This document shows, piece after piece, positions 8,830 to 15,463 of a DNA stretch of 57,491 bases. Position numbers and translations under genes: made by a program. The stretch is from IMG/VR virus record IMGVR_UViG_3300042525_001082, positions 1 through 57,491 of that record, one strand, 5' to 3'. The stretch's first letter is position 1; every line of letters starts with the position of its first letter. This DNA comes from a virus. The notes beneath the pieces are model-generated. The model saw only the letters and a program-made list of their open reading frames with translations. It made no database searches and was not told the DNA's origin.

Positions 8830-8956
8830 TTAAAATAATTTATTACAATCCTTGCATTTCATTCGGCGGCGACCGTGTTCGGTGTAACCATATCTAACCA
8901 GCCTATGACTACCACACCGGGGGCAACCGTCGCCAATCAGGGCTTTTGCAAAAAAA
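8830..8956 (-). CDS. Zinc-ribbon extension, probably reached by -1 frameshift from the upstream gene
   Basis: On the minus strand this frame codes about 38 residues with a clear zinc ribbon (CPRC near its start, then MKCKDCNKLF at the end). It closely resembles the N-terminus of the protein at 43288-43593. No ATG, GTG or TTG lies in this frame between the upstream in-frame stop and the first cysteine. The preceding gene (8937-9317) crosses seven T residues (8950-8956) just before its stop; read as T TTT TTG this is a classic -1 slippery heptamer. A -1 slip would give a 161-residue fusion ending in the zinc ribbon. The alternative is a decayed gene broken by an indel in the T run. Confidence 0.55.
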
Positions 8957-9317
8957 GACAGCCTAACACCTCTGATGGGTTATTGGCATTTCTGACTAGC
9001 GCACCCGGAGCCAGGCAATCAGCCCGGTTCACTTTAACGGCGGCGGCTGCTACCAGTCCCGACACTACATAATAAACATCGGGAGACGCAGGGGGGAGTC
9101 CCTCAATCTCGCCATATTGAACGCTTTGGACTGGAATCCCTAGAATGGGTTCGGATTCTGTGTTGCCCATCGCCACACGGGGGATGATTCCCGATGGTGG
9201 CAGGGTGTGGAGGATCTCAACAGCCGAAGCTGTGAATTGCTTGGTTTTAGGATCTTGAGTCACCCCTTCTTTTGAACAGATGACGATTTGATGGGGAGTG
9301 GCGTTGATGATTTTCAT
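8937..9317 (-). CDS. Conserved phage hypothetical protein (126 aa)
   Basis: The protein starts MKIINATPHQIVI and contains ASPDVYYVVSGLVAAAAVK and a C-terminal LAPGALVRNA...VLGCLFL. I recognise this as a small family found in phages and mobile elements with no known function; its usual end is close to the GC motif here. An AGGAG ribosome site lies 6 bases before the start. The gene ends inside a run of seven T residues followed by a separate zinc-ribbon frame, so a longer frameshift product is possible. It is the last gene of a three-gene minus-strand cassette. Confidence 0.75.
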   Translation of the reverse strand: MKIINATPHQIVICSKEGVTQDPKTKQFTASAVEILHTLPPSGIIPRVAMGNTESEPILGIPVQSVQYGEIEGLPPASPDVYYVVSGLVAAAAVKVNRADCLAPGALVRNANNPSEVLGCLFLQKP

Positions 9318-9326
9318 GATTTTCTC

Positions 9327-9494
9327 CTAATAAAATAATGTGTCAATGCGACTGCAAGCGCAGTCATAGGCTGTGGCTTCTGTGGGGTAATCGTAGCCAC
9401 TTGAAAAGATGATTACCCCGTCTTGGTAGATAAACCAGGCGTACTTCCCTGATTTATCTTTTATCTCGACTTCGTAGCCGAAATAGTGGGTCAT
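9327..9494 (-). CDS. Small hypothetical protein (55 aa), paralogue of 41745-41906
   Basis: The ATG overlaps the TGA of the upstream gene (ATGA at 9491-9494). The product starts MTHYFGYEVEIKDKSGKYA and ends with a segment (YPTEATAYDCACSRID) that mirrors the 53-residue protein at 41745-41906 (SEEEAIDCAKFFID). Both look like one beta-sheet with a closing helix. The role is unknown. Confidence 0.6.
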   Translation of the reverse strand: MTHYFGYEVEIKDKSGKYAWFIYQDGVIIFSSGYDYPTEATAYDCACSRIDTLFY

Positions 9495-10279
9495 ATTAGG
9501 TCACACTTTCCTACCATTTTGTTTCCGCAAGGGAAGTCCGCGCAAACGGACTGGTAGGTGGGGTTTTTCGTCCCGAAAGCCTTTGTGACAATTCCCTGTC
9601 CATATACAGGGTGATTGACAATGTCACCGACTTTTAATAACCCGTCGGCGGGTTTGTCTAAATTGTCAAGGTATTCTTTGACAACCTTGATTGCCTCTCC
9701 ATAAAAATGCTCCCGTTGGTCTGTGTAGACCTTTTCGGTTTTTTCCGATGGCAAGTCTAAGACCGCCAAATCGGTCACAGAATATTCTGTGGTTTCTCCA
9801 TAGCCCGTTTCGTAGGCAATGGTTGTGGCACTAGGAAATTTAGGCTTCCCTTCCACAGCTTCCCCGAATTGATTTACGGCAACCAAAGCCATATAGGTGA
9901 CTGTCACCTGATATTCGTCAGCCACAAAATGAGCTTTGGGGCCAGAAACTTCGCCCCATTGAGAATTACCGCCCCGCATCCCATCGGGGGACTCTTTACG
10001 ACGGGCGGGAGACTGTGTTTTTTGATAACTCCCTTGGAGTTTTTGACAGGTAACAGTCTCCTGTTTTTCTTCCTGGGTGACAACCCATTCCAGTTTTGTC
10101 ACCTTAACGGAGTTCGGTAACGGGGTGACGTTACCAATGGAGTCACCATTATCTTTCCAGATGTTCCCTCTATCATCGACGTAATACCCCTTTGTAGGGA
10201 GTTTCAGGGCATCACGCCCTAGATCATTGTTCCATTTCCACGATGGGGTTTTAGTTGCGGTTTTAGTTGTGGTTGTCAT
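9491..10279 (-). CDS. Hypothetical protein with C-terminal Tudor/SH3-like segment (262 aa)
   Basis: I chose the ATG at 10279 (MTTTTKTATKTPSWKW) because AGAGGA lies 7 bases upstream; a longer frame to 10366 would cover the promoter. The middle is soluble and Lys/Thr-rich. The last 50 residues (KVGDIVNHPVYGQGIVTKAFG) match the pattern of small nucleic-acid-binding barrels such as the C-terminus of UvrD/PcrA. The gene opens a minus-strand cassette of three genes bracketed by direct repeats. Function is unknown. Confidence 0.6.
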   Translation of the reverse strand: MTTTTKTATKTPSWKWNNDLGRDALKLPTKGYYVDDRGNIWKDNGDSIGNVTPLPNSVKVTKLEWVVTQEEKQETVTCQKLQGSYQKTQSPARRKESPDGMRGGNSQWGEVSGPKAHFVADEYQVTVTYMALVAVNQFGEAVEGKPKFPSATTIAYETGYGETTEYSVTDLAVLDLPSEKTEKVYTDQREHFYGEAIKVVKEYLDNLDKPADGLLKVGDIVNHPVYGQGIVTKAFGTKNPTYQSVCADFPCGNKMVGKCDLI

Positions 10280-10325
10280 GGCGTTTGTCCTCTCTGTGTG
10301 TTGGTTGTTGTTCTCTACATTTCTA

Positions 10326-10354
10326 ATACTACACAAAATATCAACAGGTGTCAA
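10326..10354 (-). promoter_or_regulatory. Consensus promoter of the minus-strand cassette
   Basis: Reading the minus strand, TTGACA (10354-10349) and TAGTAT (10331-10326) are separated by exactly 17 bases. The -35 region lies within two tandem TCAACAGGT units (10341-10360), which may be an operator. Confidence 0.65.
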
Positions 10355-10377
10355 CAGGTAAAGCAAACTATTTTAGA

Positions 10378-10400
10378 TTTTGTATCAGGGGGATACAAAA
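10378..10400. promoter_or_regulatory. Inverted repeat, probable operator
   Basis: TTTTGTATC (10378-10386) and GATACAAAA (10392-10400) form a perfect 9-bp inverted repeat with 5 bases between. It lies just behind the minus-strand promoter and ahead of a TATAAT-containing stretch on the plus strand, a fitting place for a repressor. Confidence 0.5.
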
Positions 10401-10430
10401 CGACTGGTTTTTTGATATAATATATAGAGA

Positions 10431-10463
10431 AGAGACTACGACGTTAACGATTACCAAATAATT
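10431..10463 (+). repeat. Copy 2 of the Rha 3'-end direct repeat
   Basis: The block repeats 8761-8793, with the first 23 bases identical. Here it is not attached to a Rha gene. With copy 1 it brackets about 1.64 kb that carries the three-gene cassette on the opposite strand. Confidence 0.85.
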
Positions 10464-10484
10464 CTCGGTCTAAATTAAACTAAA

Positions 10485-10515
10485 AAGCCCTCCACGAGTT
10501 AAAAATGGAGGGCTT
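10485..10515. terminator. Terminator hairpin
   Basis: AAGCCCTCCA (10485-10494) pairs perfectly with TGGAGGGCTT (10506-10515) over an 11-nt loop. It ends the minus-strand gene run that comes from the right. Confidence 0.7.
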
Positions 10516-10519
10516 CTCT

Positions 10520-10708
10520 CTATCTGTATTTGTGATTTTTTCTAGCCTTGCGACTAGGACTATGCTCTCGATGTTTTTTGCAATATCCCGAACGGTTTTG
10601 AGTGGAAAGTGGGATATTACACACCTGGCATTTCTTGATTGTCTTAATTGGGAAATCGACCTTGGAGAATTTCCAGATCCTCCTTTGTGTCTTCAAAGCA
10701 ATGTTCAA
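10520..10708 (-). CDS. Small zinc-finger protein
   Basis: The 62-residue frame contains C-Q-V-C, then GYCKKHREHSPSRK. The same pattern (CAYCGKPL then TGYCYKHRELSPERK) opens the protein at 55111-55512, so the two share a small zinc-binding domain. The only start in frame is a TTG at 10708 overlapping the previous gene, so the true start is unsure. It probably binds nucleic acid or another protein. Confidence 0.5.
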   Translation of the reverse strand: MNIALKTQRRIWKFSKVDFPIKTIKKCQVCNIPLSTQNRSGYCKKHREHSPSRKARKNHKYR

Positions 10709-10799
10709 CTTTGAAGACTTCCTTGTGATAATCCGTTAACTCCCCATAGCACGGGCTATCACAAAACTTGACTGCATCTTCAAAAGTCCATTTCCCCAT
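10644..10799 (-). CDS. Small hypothetical protein (51 aa)
   Basis: I chose the ATG at 10799 (MGKWTFEDAVKFCDSPC), which overlaps the end of the upstream gene by 20 bases; a longer frame would run deep into it. The product is acidic with three cysteines or more in the first half. The family is not recognised. Confidence 0.45.
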   Translation of the reverse strand: MGKWTFEDAVKFCDSPCYGELTDYHKEVFKVEHCFEDTKEDLEILQGRFPN

Positions 10800-11619
10800 G
10801 CGTTTCTCGCGGCTTCCCATCCCAAAGGTTGGCACAAAACCAAGTCGAGTCCGAGCTAACGTCTGGGTAAAGTTCATCAGCTAAGGTTAGATGGAATTCC
10901 CAGGTTAAACTATCTTGAAGGCTGTCTAAGCTCGACTTCTGGGTGGCGTAGCCTTTGGTTTCTAGCTCATGCTGGTTGATATAGTATTTACTCTCCCAGA
11001 CGGTAGCTAAAGCCTTTTGGTGGGACTCAGATAAAACTTGATCATAGGTAGCTGATACCCATTGATCTTGTTCGCTATCCAGAAGCCATAATGTCATGTT
11101 GTATTTCTGCACAGCATCACAAAAACTTTTGGCAACATCTGGACACTCATTCTTGAGTAACTGGAAATCGTAGGGTAATGTTTCCAGGCTATCTATCTGG
11201 GAATGATACTTAATCACTACATCCCCAAGTGTCACGGTTTCAAATTCAAGCCCACTTACTTTGTGCTTTTGTTGGACACGGTGGATTTTGTCTAGCCGTT
11301 TCCAGTGTTTCTCTACTGTGTGGTGATAGGATTGACCCCATGCTTCCTTGATAGCCTCAAGACTATTTAAGTCTTTCTTGCTTTGATACCGTGACAGGCG
11401 TTTTAAGACCTGTTCTGGGTCGGTGAACCCTTGATACGCGAGTTCTAGTTCGTCACTGGGGCTAAGGGGAACCCCAAGCCGACTACTTAACCCGATGTTT
11501 ATTAAAGCCTTAGCGATCGCAACTTCTGGGCGTTTGTGGAGATATCTGTCAGCTTTCTCCAGGGAACTTAGTATGCGTTGTTGTGTTATTGGTTTGGGAT
11601 TTGATTTATTATTGATCAT
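10780..11619 (-). CDS. Hypothetical protein (279 aa)
   Basis: I chose the ATG at 11619 (MINNKSNPKPITQQRILSSL) with AGCAGG ahead of it; a GTG at 11667 would extend it by 16 residues but lacks a ribosome site. The protein is soluble and largely helical, rich in Gln, Lys and Ser, with a basic middle (VEKHWKRLDKIHRVQQKHK). No motif is recognised. It heads a minus-strand run of three overlapping genes. Confidence 0.55.
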   Translation of the reverse strand: MINNKSNPKPITQQRILSSLEKADRYLHKRPEVAIAKALINIGLSSRLGVPLSPSDELELAYQGFTDPEQVLKRLSRYQSKKDLNSLEAIKEAWGQSYHHTVEKHWKRLDKIHRVQQKHKVSGLEFETVTLGDVVIKYHSQIDSLETLPYDFQLLKNECPDVAKSFCDAVQKYNMTLWLLDSEQDQWVSATYDQVLSESHQKALATVWESKYYINQHELETKGYATQKSSLDSLQDSLTWEFHLTLADELYPDVSSDSTWFCANLWDGKPRETHGEMDF

Positions 11620-11976
11620 AGTTGCCTGCTTATTAGGTTTACTCACGTCCCCTGGTGTTTGCTGCACTGTGGGGATATTTTAATTTTACCTTACCCGATC
11701 GCACTACACCCAATCAATTTTTAACGAGCCTGAATTAAGCGAGGAGCCTTCCCGATTTGTGGAGGGTTTTGAGTTTTGCTGCGATCGCCCCTGTCACACT
11801 GAATCCCGAAACCCCGATGCTGTATAATTTATGGGGATGTCACACTGAATTTCTTATACACTGAATCTTGATCACAGTGAGTTGTATTAATCTTATATTA
11901 TGTTTTAGTGTGACAAAGAGGATTCGTTAAAAGTATCACCATGATACAGTTTATTTTTATTTTACCCCTTGACAAA
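11620..11976. promoter_or_regulatory. Noncoding region with iterated TGTCACACTGAAT motif
   Basis: No gene is seen here. TGTCACACTGAAT occurs at 11792-11804 and 11839-11851, a partial copy (ACACTGAAT) follows near 11858, and GTGTGACA near 11908 is the inverted core. The same motif appears twice in tandem inside the replication gene near 35275-35305. It may be a regulator or replication-protein site for the thymidylate kinase operon. Confidence 0.45.
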
Positions 11977-12585
11977 ATGACAAACACCACCCCTTTATTT
12001 GTAGCTTTTGAAGGAATTGATGGCTCTGGAAAAACAGAGCAACTTGGACAAGTGGCAAAACATCTGACGGAACATTCGGGCTTGAAGGTTTTAAACACCA
12101 GGGAACCTTGGGGGGATGATGCACGGATTAGGATAAAAAACACAGATTTACCCCCATTGGATCAGATCCAGTTGATTGCCGAGGATAGAAAAGCTCATTG
12201 CAATTGGCTTAGAGAAGTTTGGGGCGACTATGACCTGATCTTTTGTGACCGATTCACAGCCTCCACGTTAGCCTACCAGGGCTATGGAGAAGGGCTTGAG
12301 ATAGAAGGCTTGATAAGGGTAAATGAAACGGCCACACAGGGCTTAAAACCCGACCTCGTTCTATTGTTAGACTGCCCCGTAAACGTCTCGGCCAATCGGC
12401 TGAATAGATCCCTTGATAAAATAGAAAAAAATATCCATTTTCTAAACAGAGTGCGGTTCGGGTACTTGGCTCTCGCCCATCGGTTTAATTATCAAATCAT
12501 TGATGCAAGCAAAAACAAGGGCAATGTTTTTACCGATGTCCTAATATCCTTATCAAAGCTAATGAAGTCGTCATGGGGTGACTAA
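11977..12585 (+). CDS. tmk: Thymidylate kinase
   Basis: The product (202 aa from ATG 11977) phosphorylates dTMP to dTDP for DNA synthesis. It has the P-loop FEGIDGSGKT at residues 11-20, a TREPWG segment, the DR motif in FCDRFTAS with the following LAYQGYGEG, and a DLVLLLDCP strand. These are the hallmarks of Tmk. An upstream ATG at 11941 would add 12 hydrophobic residues, but the family usually starts just before the P-loop. Phages carry tmk to raise dTTP supply. A copy of the C-terminal third follows directly at 12594-12833. Confidence 0.9.
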   Translation: MTNTTPLFVAFEGIDGSGKTEQLGQVAKHLTEHSGLKVLNTREPWGDDARIRIKNTDLPPLDQIQLIAEDRKAHCNWLREVWGDYDLIFCDRFTASTLAYQGYGEGLEIEGLIRVNETATQGLKPDLVLLLDCPVNVSANRLNRSLDKIEKNIHFLNRVRFGYLALAHRFNYQIIDASKNKGNVFTDVLISLSKLMKSSWGD

Positions 12586-12593
12586 CACCCGAT

Positions 12594-12833
12594 ATGGTGA
12601 TTATTTTCGATCTACAAATTCGGGCGGCGGTGGCAAGATTAGAAGATAGACCCCTTGATGCAATTGAAAGAAATATCTTGTTTTTGGAGAGGGTGAGGTG
12701 GGGATATTTGGACATTGCCAAAAGATACAAATACCACCTGATTAATTCCAATCAGTCATCTGAGTTGGTGTTTAGCAAGGTGGTAAATCAGGTGTTACGG
12801 GCCCTGGAAATTGAGAGTTTAGTTAAGGTATAA
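12594..12833 (+). CDS. Thymidylate kinase C-terminal fragment (partial duplicate)
   Basis: Residues about 12-75 align with the C-terminal third of the Tmk just upstream: RPLDAIERNILFLERVRWGY matches RSLDKIEKNIHFLNRVRFGY. There is no P-loop or DR motif, so it cannot be a kinase alone. It has its own ATG and stop and is not split by stops, so it may be a residual duplicate or a small protein that pairs with the full enzyme. Confidence 0.65.
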   Translation: MVIIFDLQIRAAVARLEDRPLDAIERNILFLERVRWGYLDIAKRYKYHLINSNQSSELVFSKVVNQVLRALEIESLVKV

Positions 12834-12835
12834 AT

Positions 12836-12863
12836 AAAGCAGGGTATTTTGCAACCCTGCTTT
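12836..12863 (+). terminator. Terminator after tmk genes
   Basis: AAAGCAGGGT pairs with ACCCTGCTTT across an 8-nt loop and is followed by ATATTT. It serves the plus-strand tmk genes and possibly the convergent minus-strand gene. Confidence 0.8.
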
Positions 12864-12878
12864 ATATTTAAACTATTG

Positions 12879-13037
12879 TTAACTCCACTCCTCTAACTCC
12901 AATTCTTCCCCTACAAACTCAGGGAACTGATTGTAGAATTTTGTCAAGGCTTCTAACTCATTTAGAGCGTCTAAATAATACCCTTGACGGTCTTCTTTTT
13001 TGGCTGCGGTCTTGATGCGAGTAATGCGATAAACCAT
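12879..13037 (-). CDS. Small acidic hypothetical protein (52 aa)
   Basis: The gene has an AGGAG ribosome site 7 bases before its ATG at 13037. The product begins MVYRITRIKTAAKKEDRQG and ends with an acidic stretch (EELELEEW). The family is not recognised. Confidence 0.6.
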   Translation of the reverse strand: MVYRITRIKTAAKKEDRQGYYLDALNELEALTKFYNQFPEFVGEELELEEWS

Positions 13038-13065
13038 GATATTCTCCTATTTAGTTAATGAAAAT

Positions 13066-13407
13066 TTAGTTAATGAAAATTTGCTTGTTGATTAATAGAA
13101 CGCTTTGAGCCGTTAACACAGGGGATTCATTGTGTTTAAACACAAATGAGTTGTATTTATAAGGGTTGTAAGTAACGGCTTGATTGCAGTTTTTCACTGC
13201 GTCAGTCAACGTTCCAACAACGTAAGCATGGACATTTTTGCGTTGCTCTCTGATAACCCGTTGCCGTCCGGCTTCAGAAACTTTGAACGTACCATTGGTT
13301 AATTTAACTTCTGTTTCGTGGGCTATAACCCGCCCCTTATTTTCGCCCTCTAATGCGACGACTGAAAACATCTTTTTATGAAGATTGAAATAGACTTTAA
13401 CTTTCAT
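13066..13407 (-). CDS. Conserved phage hypothetical protein (113 aa)
   Basis: The sequence MKVKVYFNLHKKMFSVVAL, then KVSEAGRQRVIREQRKNVHA and YVVGTL is a pattern I recognise from small early proteins of many tailed phages. Its function is unknown. The 3' end overlaps a short tandem duplication (AATTTAGTTAATGAA, near 13055-13080). Confidence 0.7.
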   Translation of the reverse strand: MKVKVYFNLHKKMFSVVALEGENKGRVIAHETEVKLTNGTFKVSEAGRQRVIREQRKNVHAYVVGTLTDAVKNCNQAVTYNPYKYNSFVFKHNESPVLTAQSVLLINKQIFIN

Positions 13408-13532
13408 GGTATATTCCTTAAATTAATTGAAAATGATTGACTTGAGAGCAAGTAGGGTGGCTGCCTTACTTGCTTAACTTTTAACCTTCTACATTTATAA
13501 CTGTACCCCAGTTATTTTAAAATGTCAACCCC

Positions 13533-13721
13533 TCACTCAACTTTTTTGTAAAGAATTATGTCGCCGGTTGTGATCGCCTCCAAAAATTCAGTCCATGCGG
13601 GTTCTGCTGATTCCCGTCTCCAATAACGATAACCCATGCCGATGACGAGGGTTTTTAATTTTTCCCTATCTTCTGGCTTGAGTCTGGCTTTGATTTCTTG
13701 TCTGTGTTCGTGGGGCCTCAT
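13533..13721 (-). CDS. Small hypothetical protein (62 aa)
   Basis: I chose the ATG at 13721 (MRPHEHRQEIKARLKPEDRE), preceded by AGGA; a longer frame starts at 13745. The product is helical and charged, then ends with a short beta-like segment (GDIILYKKVE). The family is not recognised. Confidence 0.5.
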   Translation of the reverse strand: MRPHEHRQEIKARLKPEDREKLKTLVIGMGYRYWRRESAEPAWTEFLEAITTGDIILYKKVE

Positions 13722-13813
13722 AAAAAATCCTATATAACTATCCACCAGTTATAACAGATTTATTTCCAGATGGTAAATAATTCTGGCAACGACGGGCGGT
13801 GGATCGTGGATCT

Positions 13814-13846
13814 AAAAAGCCGAATCCCTTACAGAATCCGGCTTTT
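13814..13846 (-). terminator. Terminator behind the tRNA-like fragment
   Basis: AAAAGCCG and CGGCTTTT form an 8-bp stem that ends in a T run on the minus strand. It follows the tRNA-like sequence by about 8 bases. Confidence 0.65.
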
Positions 13847-13853
13847 ACCTCTA

Positions 13854-13900
13854 TCGGAGCGACAGGATTTGAACCTGCGCCCCCTACCACCCCAATGTAG
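13854..13900 (-). tRNA. tRNA-Pro(GGG) 3' fragment, 5' half not found
   Basis: Reading the minus strand: an anticodon arm CTACA-TTGGGGT-GGTAG (loop with U33, anticodon GGG, G37), a T-arm GCAGG-TTCAAAT-CCTGT, then CGCTCCG plus A as the 3' acceptor strand. A 5' acceptor CGGAGCG and a D-arm were looked for upstream on the minus strand and are absent. It is therefore a 3' half, not a full tRNA. Such fragments often mark phage integration sites in host tRNA genes; a decayed tRNA gene is the other choice. Confidence 0.6.
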
Positions 13901-13919
13901 TATCGGTATTGTTTAATCC

Positions 13920-14237
13920 TTATATAGTAGGACTTTTGGGAGTTTGGGAACTTGAGATCCCAATTGTTGATTCCCAATAATCCTTAGCCGCTTCCCACTG
14001 TTCAGACGTAGCCGCGCAGTGGACTTGATGCCCAAAGGAATCACCTTTGTGATGTTTGGCGATCGCACCCTCCAAAGATACACAGCTTAATCGGTACAGA
14101 GGGATTGGGGATTGGTTTATTAGGATATCCAGGGATTGAATAACACTTAGACCAAAGCCATGAGGGTCGTATTTCAATGTATTGGGAATCTGGGGAGACG
14201 CCCCGTCATATTTCCAGTAGCGAGCGTGTAGCAACAT
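13920..14237 (-). CDS. Hypothetical protein (105 aa)
   Basis: A perfect AAGGAGG ribosome site lies 6 bases before the ATG at 14237. The soluble product begins MLLHARYWKYDGASPQIPNT and contains GHQVHCAATSEQWEAAKDYW. The family is not recognised. Its 3' end stops 20 bases before the tRNA-like fragment. Confidence 0.55.
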   Translation of the reverse strand: MLLHARYWKYDGASPQIPNTLKYDPHGFGLSVIQSLDILINQSPIPLYRLSCVSLEGAIAKHHKGDSFGHQVHCAATSEQWEAAKDYWESTIGISSSQTPKSPTI

Positions 14238-14310
14238 ATAATCCTCCTTTGTTTTGTCCTTATATCGTTAACTTTTGCGCGGATTTAAGGCATCGCGCCC
14301 AGCCCATAAA

Positions 14311-14823
14311 TTAACTTTTTAATAATTTATTTGAGATAAAAATATAGCCCTCTTTTCTGGTTTCAATCCAGAATTTAGCATCGGCATTGGAGGCTGCTTT
14401 TAACAAGTTAGACATTTCTTCATGGGACTTAAGCCAGTCAATCCGACATCCCATGGCAACTTCACCTCTAAGACTGCAATGAGCTTCTACAACTCCCTGT
14501 ATGAAGTCAATCCGAATTGACCCCGCCCAGCTTTGTTGCTTTTCCGTCCCTGATGGGGGATCTTGAAAAAGCCAATCTAAATCCGATTGGTCAGGGCGAG
14601 GGAATTGTTCTATTTTTTCCATAACGGGTGCGTTCCAAATTGTTAGTTGTCGTGGAGACTCCACAACCGCTACCGATTTCAGGGCTTCTAAACGCCCCTC
14701 AAGTTGAGTCAATTCAAAAGCCCACTTCCGAACTAAAGACCGGACGCGGGGGAATTTGACTATTAAACTGTTCAGTTGAGAAATTCTTTTAGAAAGTTGG
14801 TCGGCGTTTGTGGAGTTTTTCAT
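14311..14823 (-). CDS. Hypothetical protein, N-terminal paralogue of 38261-38803
   Basis: Residues about 8-45 (QLNSLIVKFPRVRSLVRKWAFELTQLEG) closely match the N-terminus of the 180-residue protein at 38261-38803 (SLIRKWAFELTQLEGK). The N-terminal part is a helical coiled-coil-like hairpin; the C-terminal part differs between the two. Shared starts with different ends suggest domain shuffling. Function is unknown. Confidence 0.6.
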   Translation of the reverse strand: MKNSTNADQLSKRISQLNSLIVKFPRVRSLVRKWAFELTQLEGRLEALKSVAVVESPRQLTIWNAPVMEKIEQFPRPDQSDLDWLFQDPPSGTEKQQSWAGSIRIDFIQGVVEAHCSLRGEVAMGCRIDWLKSHEEMSNLLKAASNADAKFWIETRKEGYIFISNKLLKS

Positions 14824-14897
14824 ATTTTACGCCCGATTTGACGGCGGCGTCCCTGCTTTGTGTTCTATACTAAATATTGTAGCTACAAAATCAAAAT

Positions 14898-15053
14898 ATG
14901 TCAACCCCTAAATCAAAAAAACTTTTTAACCGCCCAACCGTTGTCAGGGTGAGGCTTTCAGAAGTTGAGAGGGAGAGGATAGAGGCGATCGCATCCTCAA
15001 GAAATCTATCCCTCTCGGAATTGATAAGGTATTGGATTAATAATGAAGGGTGA
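14898..15053 (+). CDS. Small ribbon-helix-helix DNA-binding protein (51 aa)
   Basis: The 51-residue product has the ribbon-helix-helix layout: a basic strand PTVVRVRLSEVE, a helix REERIEAIASSR-like and the turn NLSLSELIRYWI. It is close in pattern to the 50-residue protein at 31201-31353. It is likely a dimeric repressor. A GCGATCGC site lies inside the gene. It lies alone on the plus strand between minus-strand genes. Confidence 0.65.
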   Translation: MSTPKSKKLFNRPTVVRVRLSEVERERIEAIASSRNLSLSELIRYWINNEG

Positions 15054-15058
15054 CGAAA

Positions 15059-15463
15059 TCACTCTATCTTGACAATCTCAATCTCAACACAAAGGGCTTT
15101 TAATCGCTCGTAAGCCACCACCGGATCGGCTTCAAAATCAACTGGACTAGATCCGGTCATCGGAGCGTCAGACACCGCCCCTAATGGCTCAAAAGCACGG
15201 GATTTATTATTCCAAAAAAACACCCTGTTAATACGTCGCTCTATTGCTTCCGGTGTTTCGAGAAAACAATAGATAAGTCCTGTGACAATAGACTGTCTCA
15301 CATCGGTTCTGAATCGCCTTTTATCGAGTTTAATTGTCCATAATTCAGATAGAAGTTCCTCGTCGGTTTCTACATCATACCAGAGACACTCACAAGAGAA
15401 TGTGTGGAGGTCGTTGGCATGAATTTTTTGGGCGGGTTGAAATCCTTTTTTAGTTGTCTTCAT
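15059..15463 (-). CDS. Hypothetical protein (134 aa) coupled to the cytosine methyltransferase
   Basis: The gene overlaps the end of the methyltransferase by 14 bases, so the two are probably co-translated. The soluble product begins MKTTKKGFQPAQKIHANDLH. No motif is recognised. It could be a partner of the methyltransferase, but this is only suggested by position. Confidence 0.55.
   Translation of the reverse strand: MKTTKKGFQPAQKIHANDLHTFSCECLWYDVETDEELLSELWTIKLDKRRFRTDVRQSIVTGLIYCFLETPEAIERRINRVFFWNNKSRAFEPLGAVSDAPMTGSSPVDFEADPVVAYERLKALCVEIEIVKIE

Noticed and set aside
8875-9072. A 65-residue plus-strand frame
   Set aside because: It opposes the conserved 126-residue gene and the zinc-ribbon frame.
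10485-10720. A plus-strand frame of 69 residues from 10505
   Set aside because: It starts in a terminator arm and opposes the zinc-finger gene, whose homologue at 55111 supports the minus strand.
13738-13977. A 79-residue minus-strand frame
   Set aside because: It runs across the tRNA-like fragment and its terminator and has no ribosome site.
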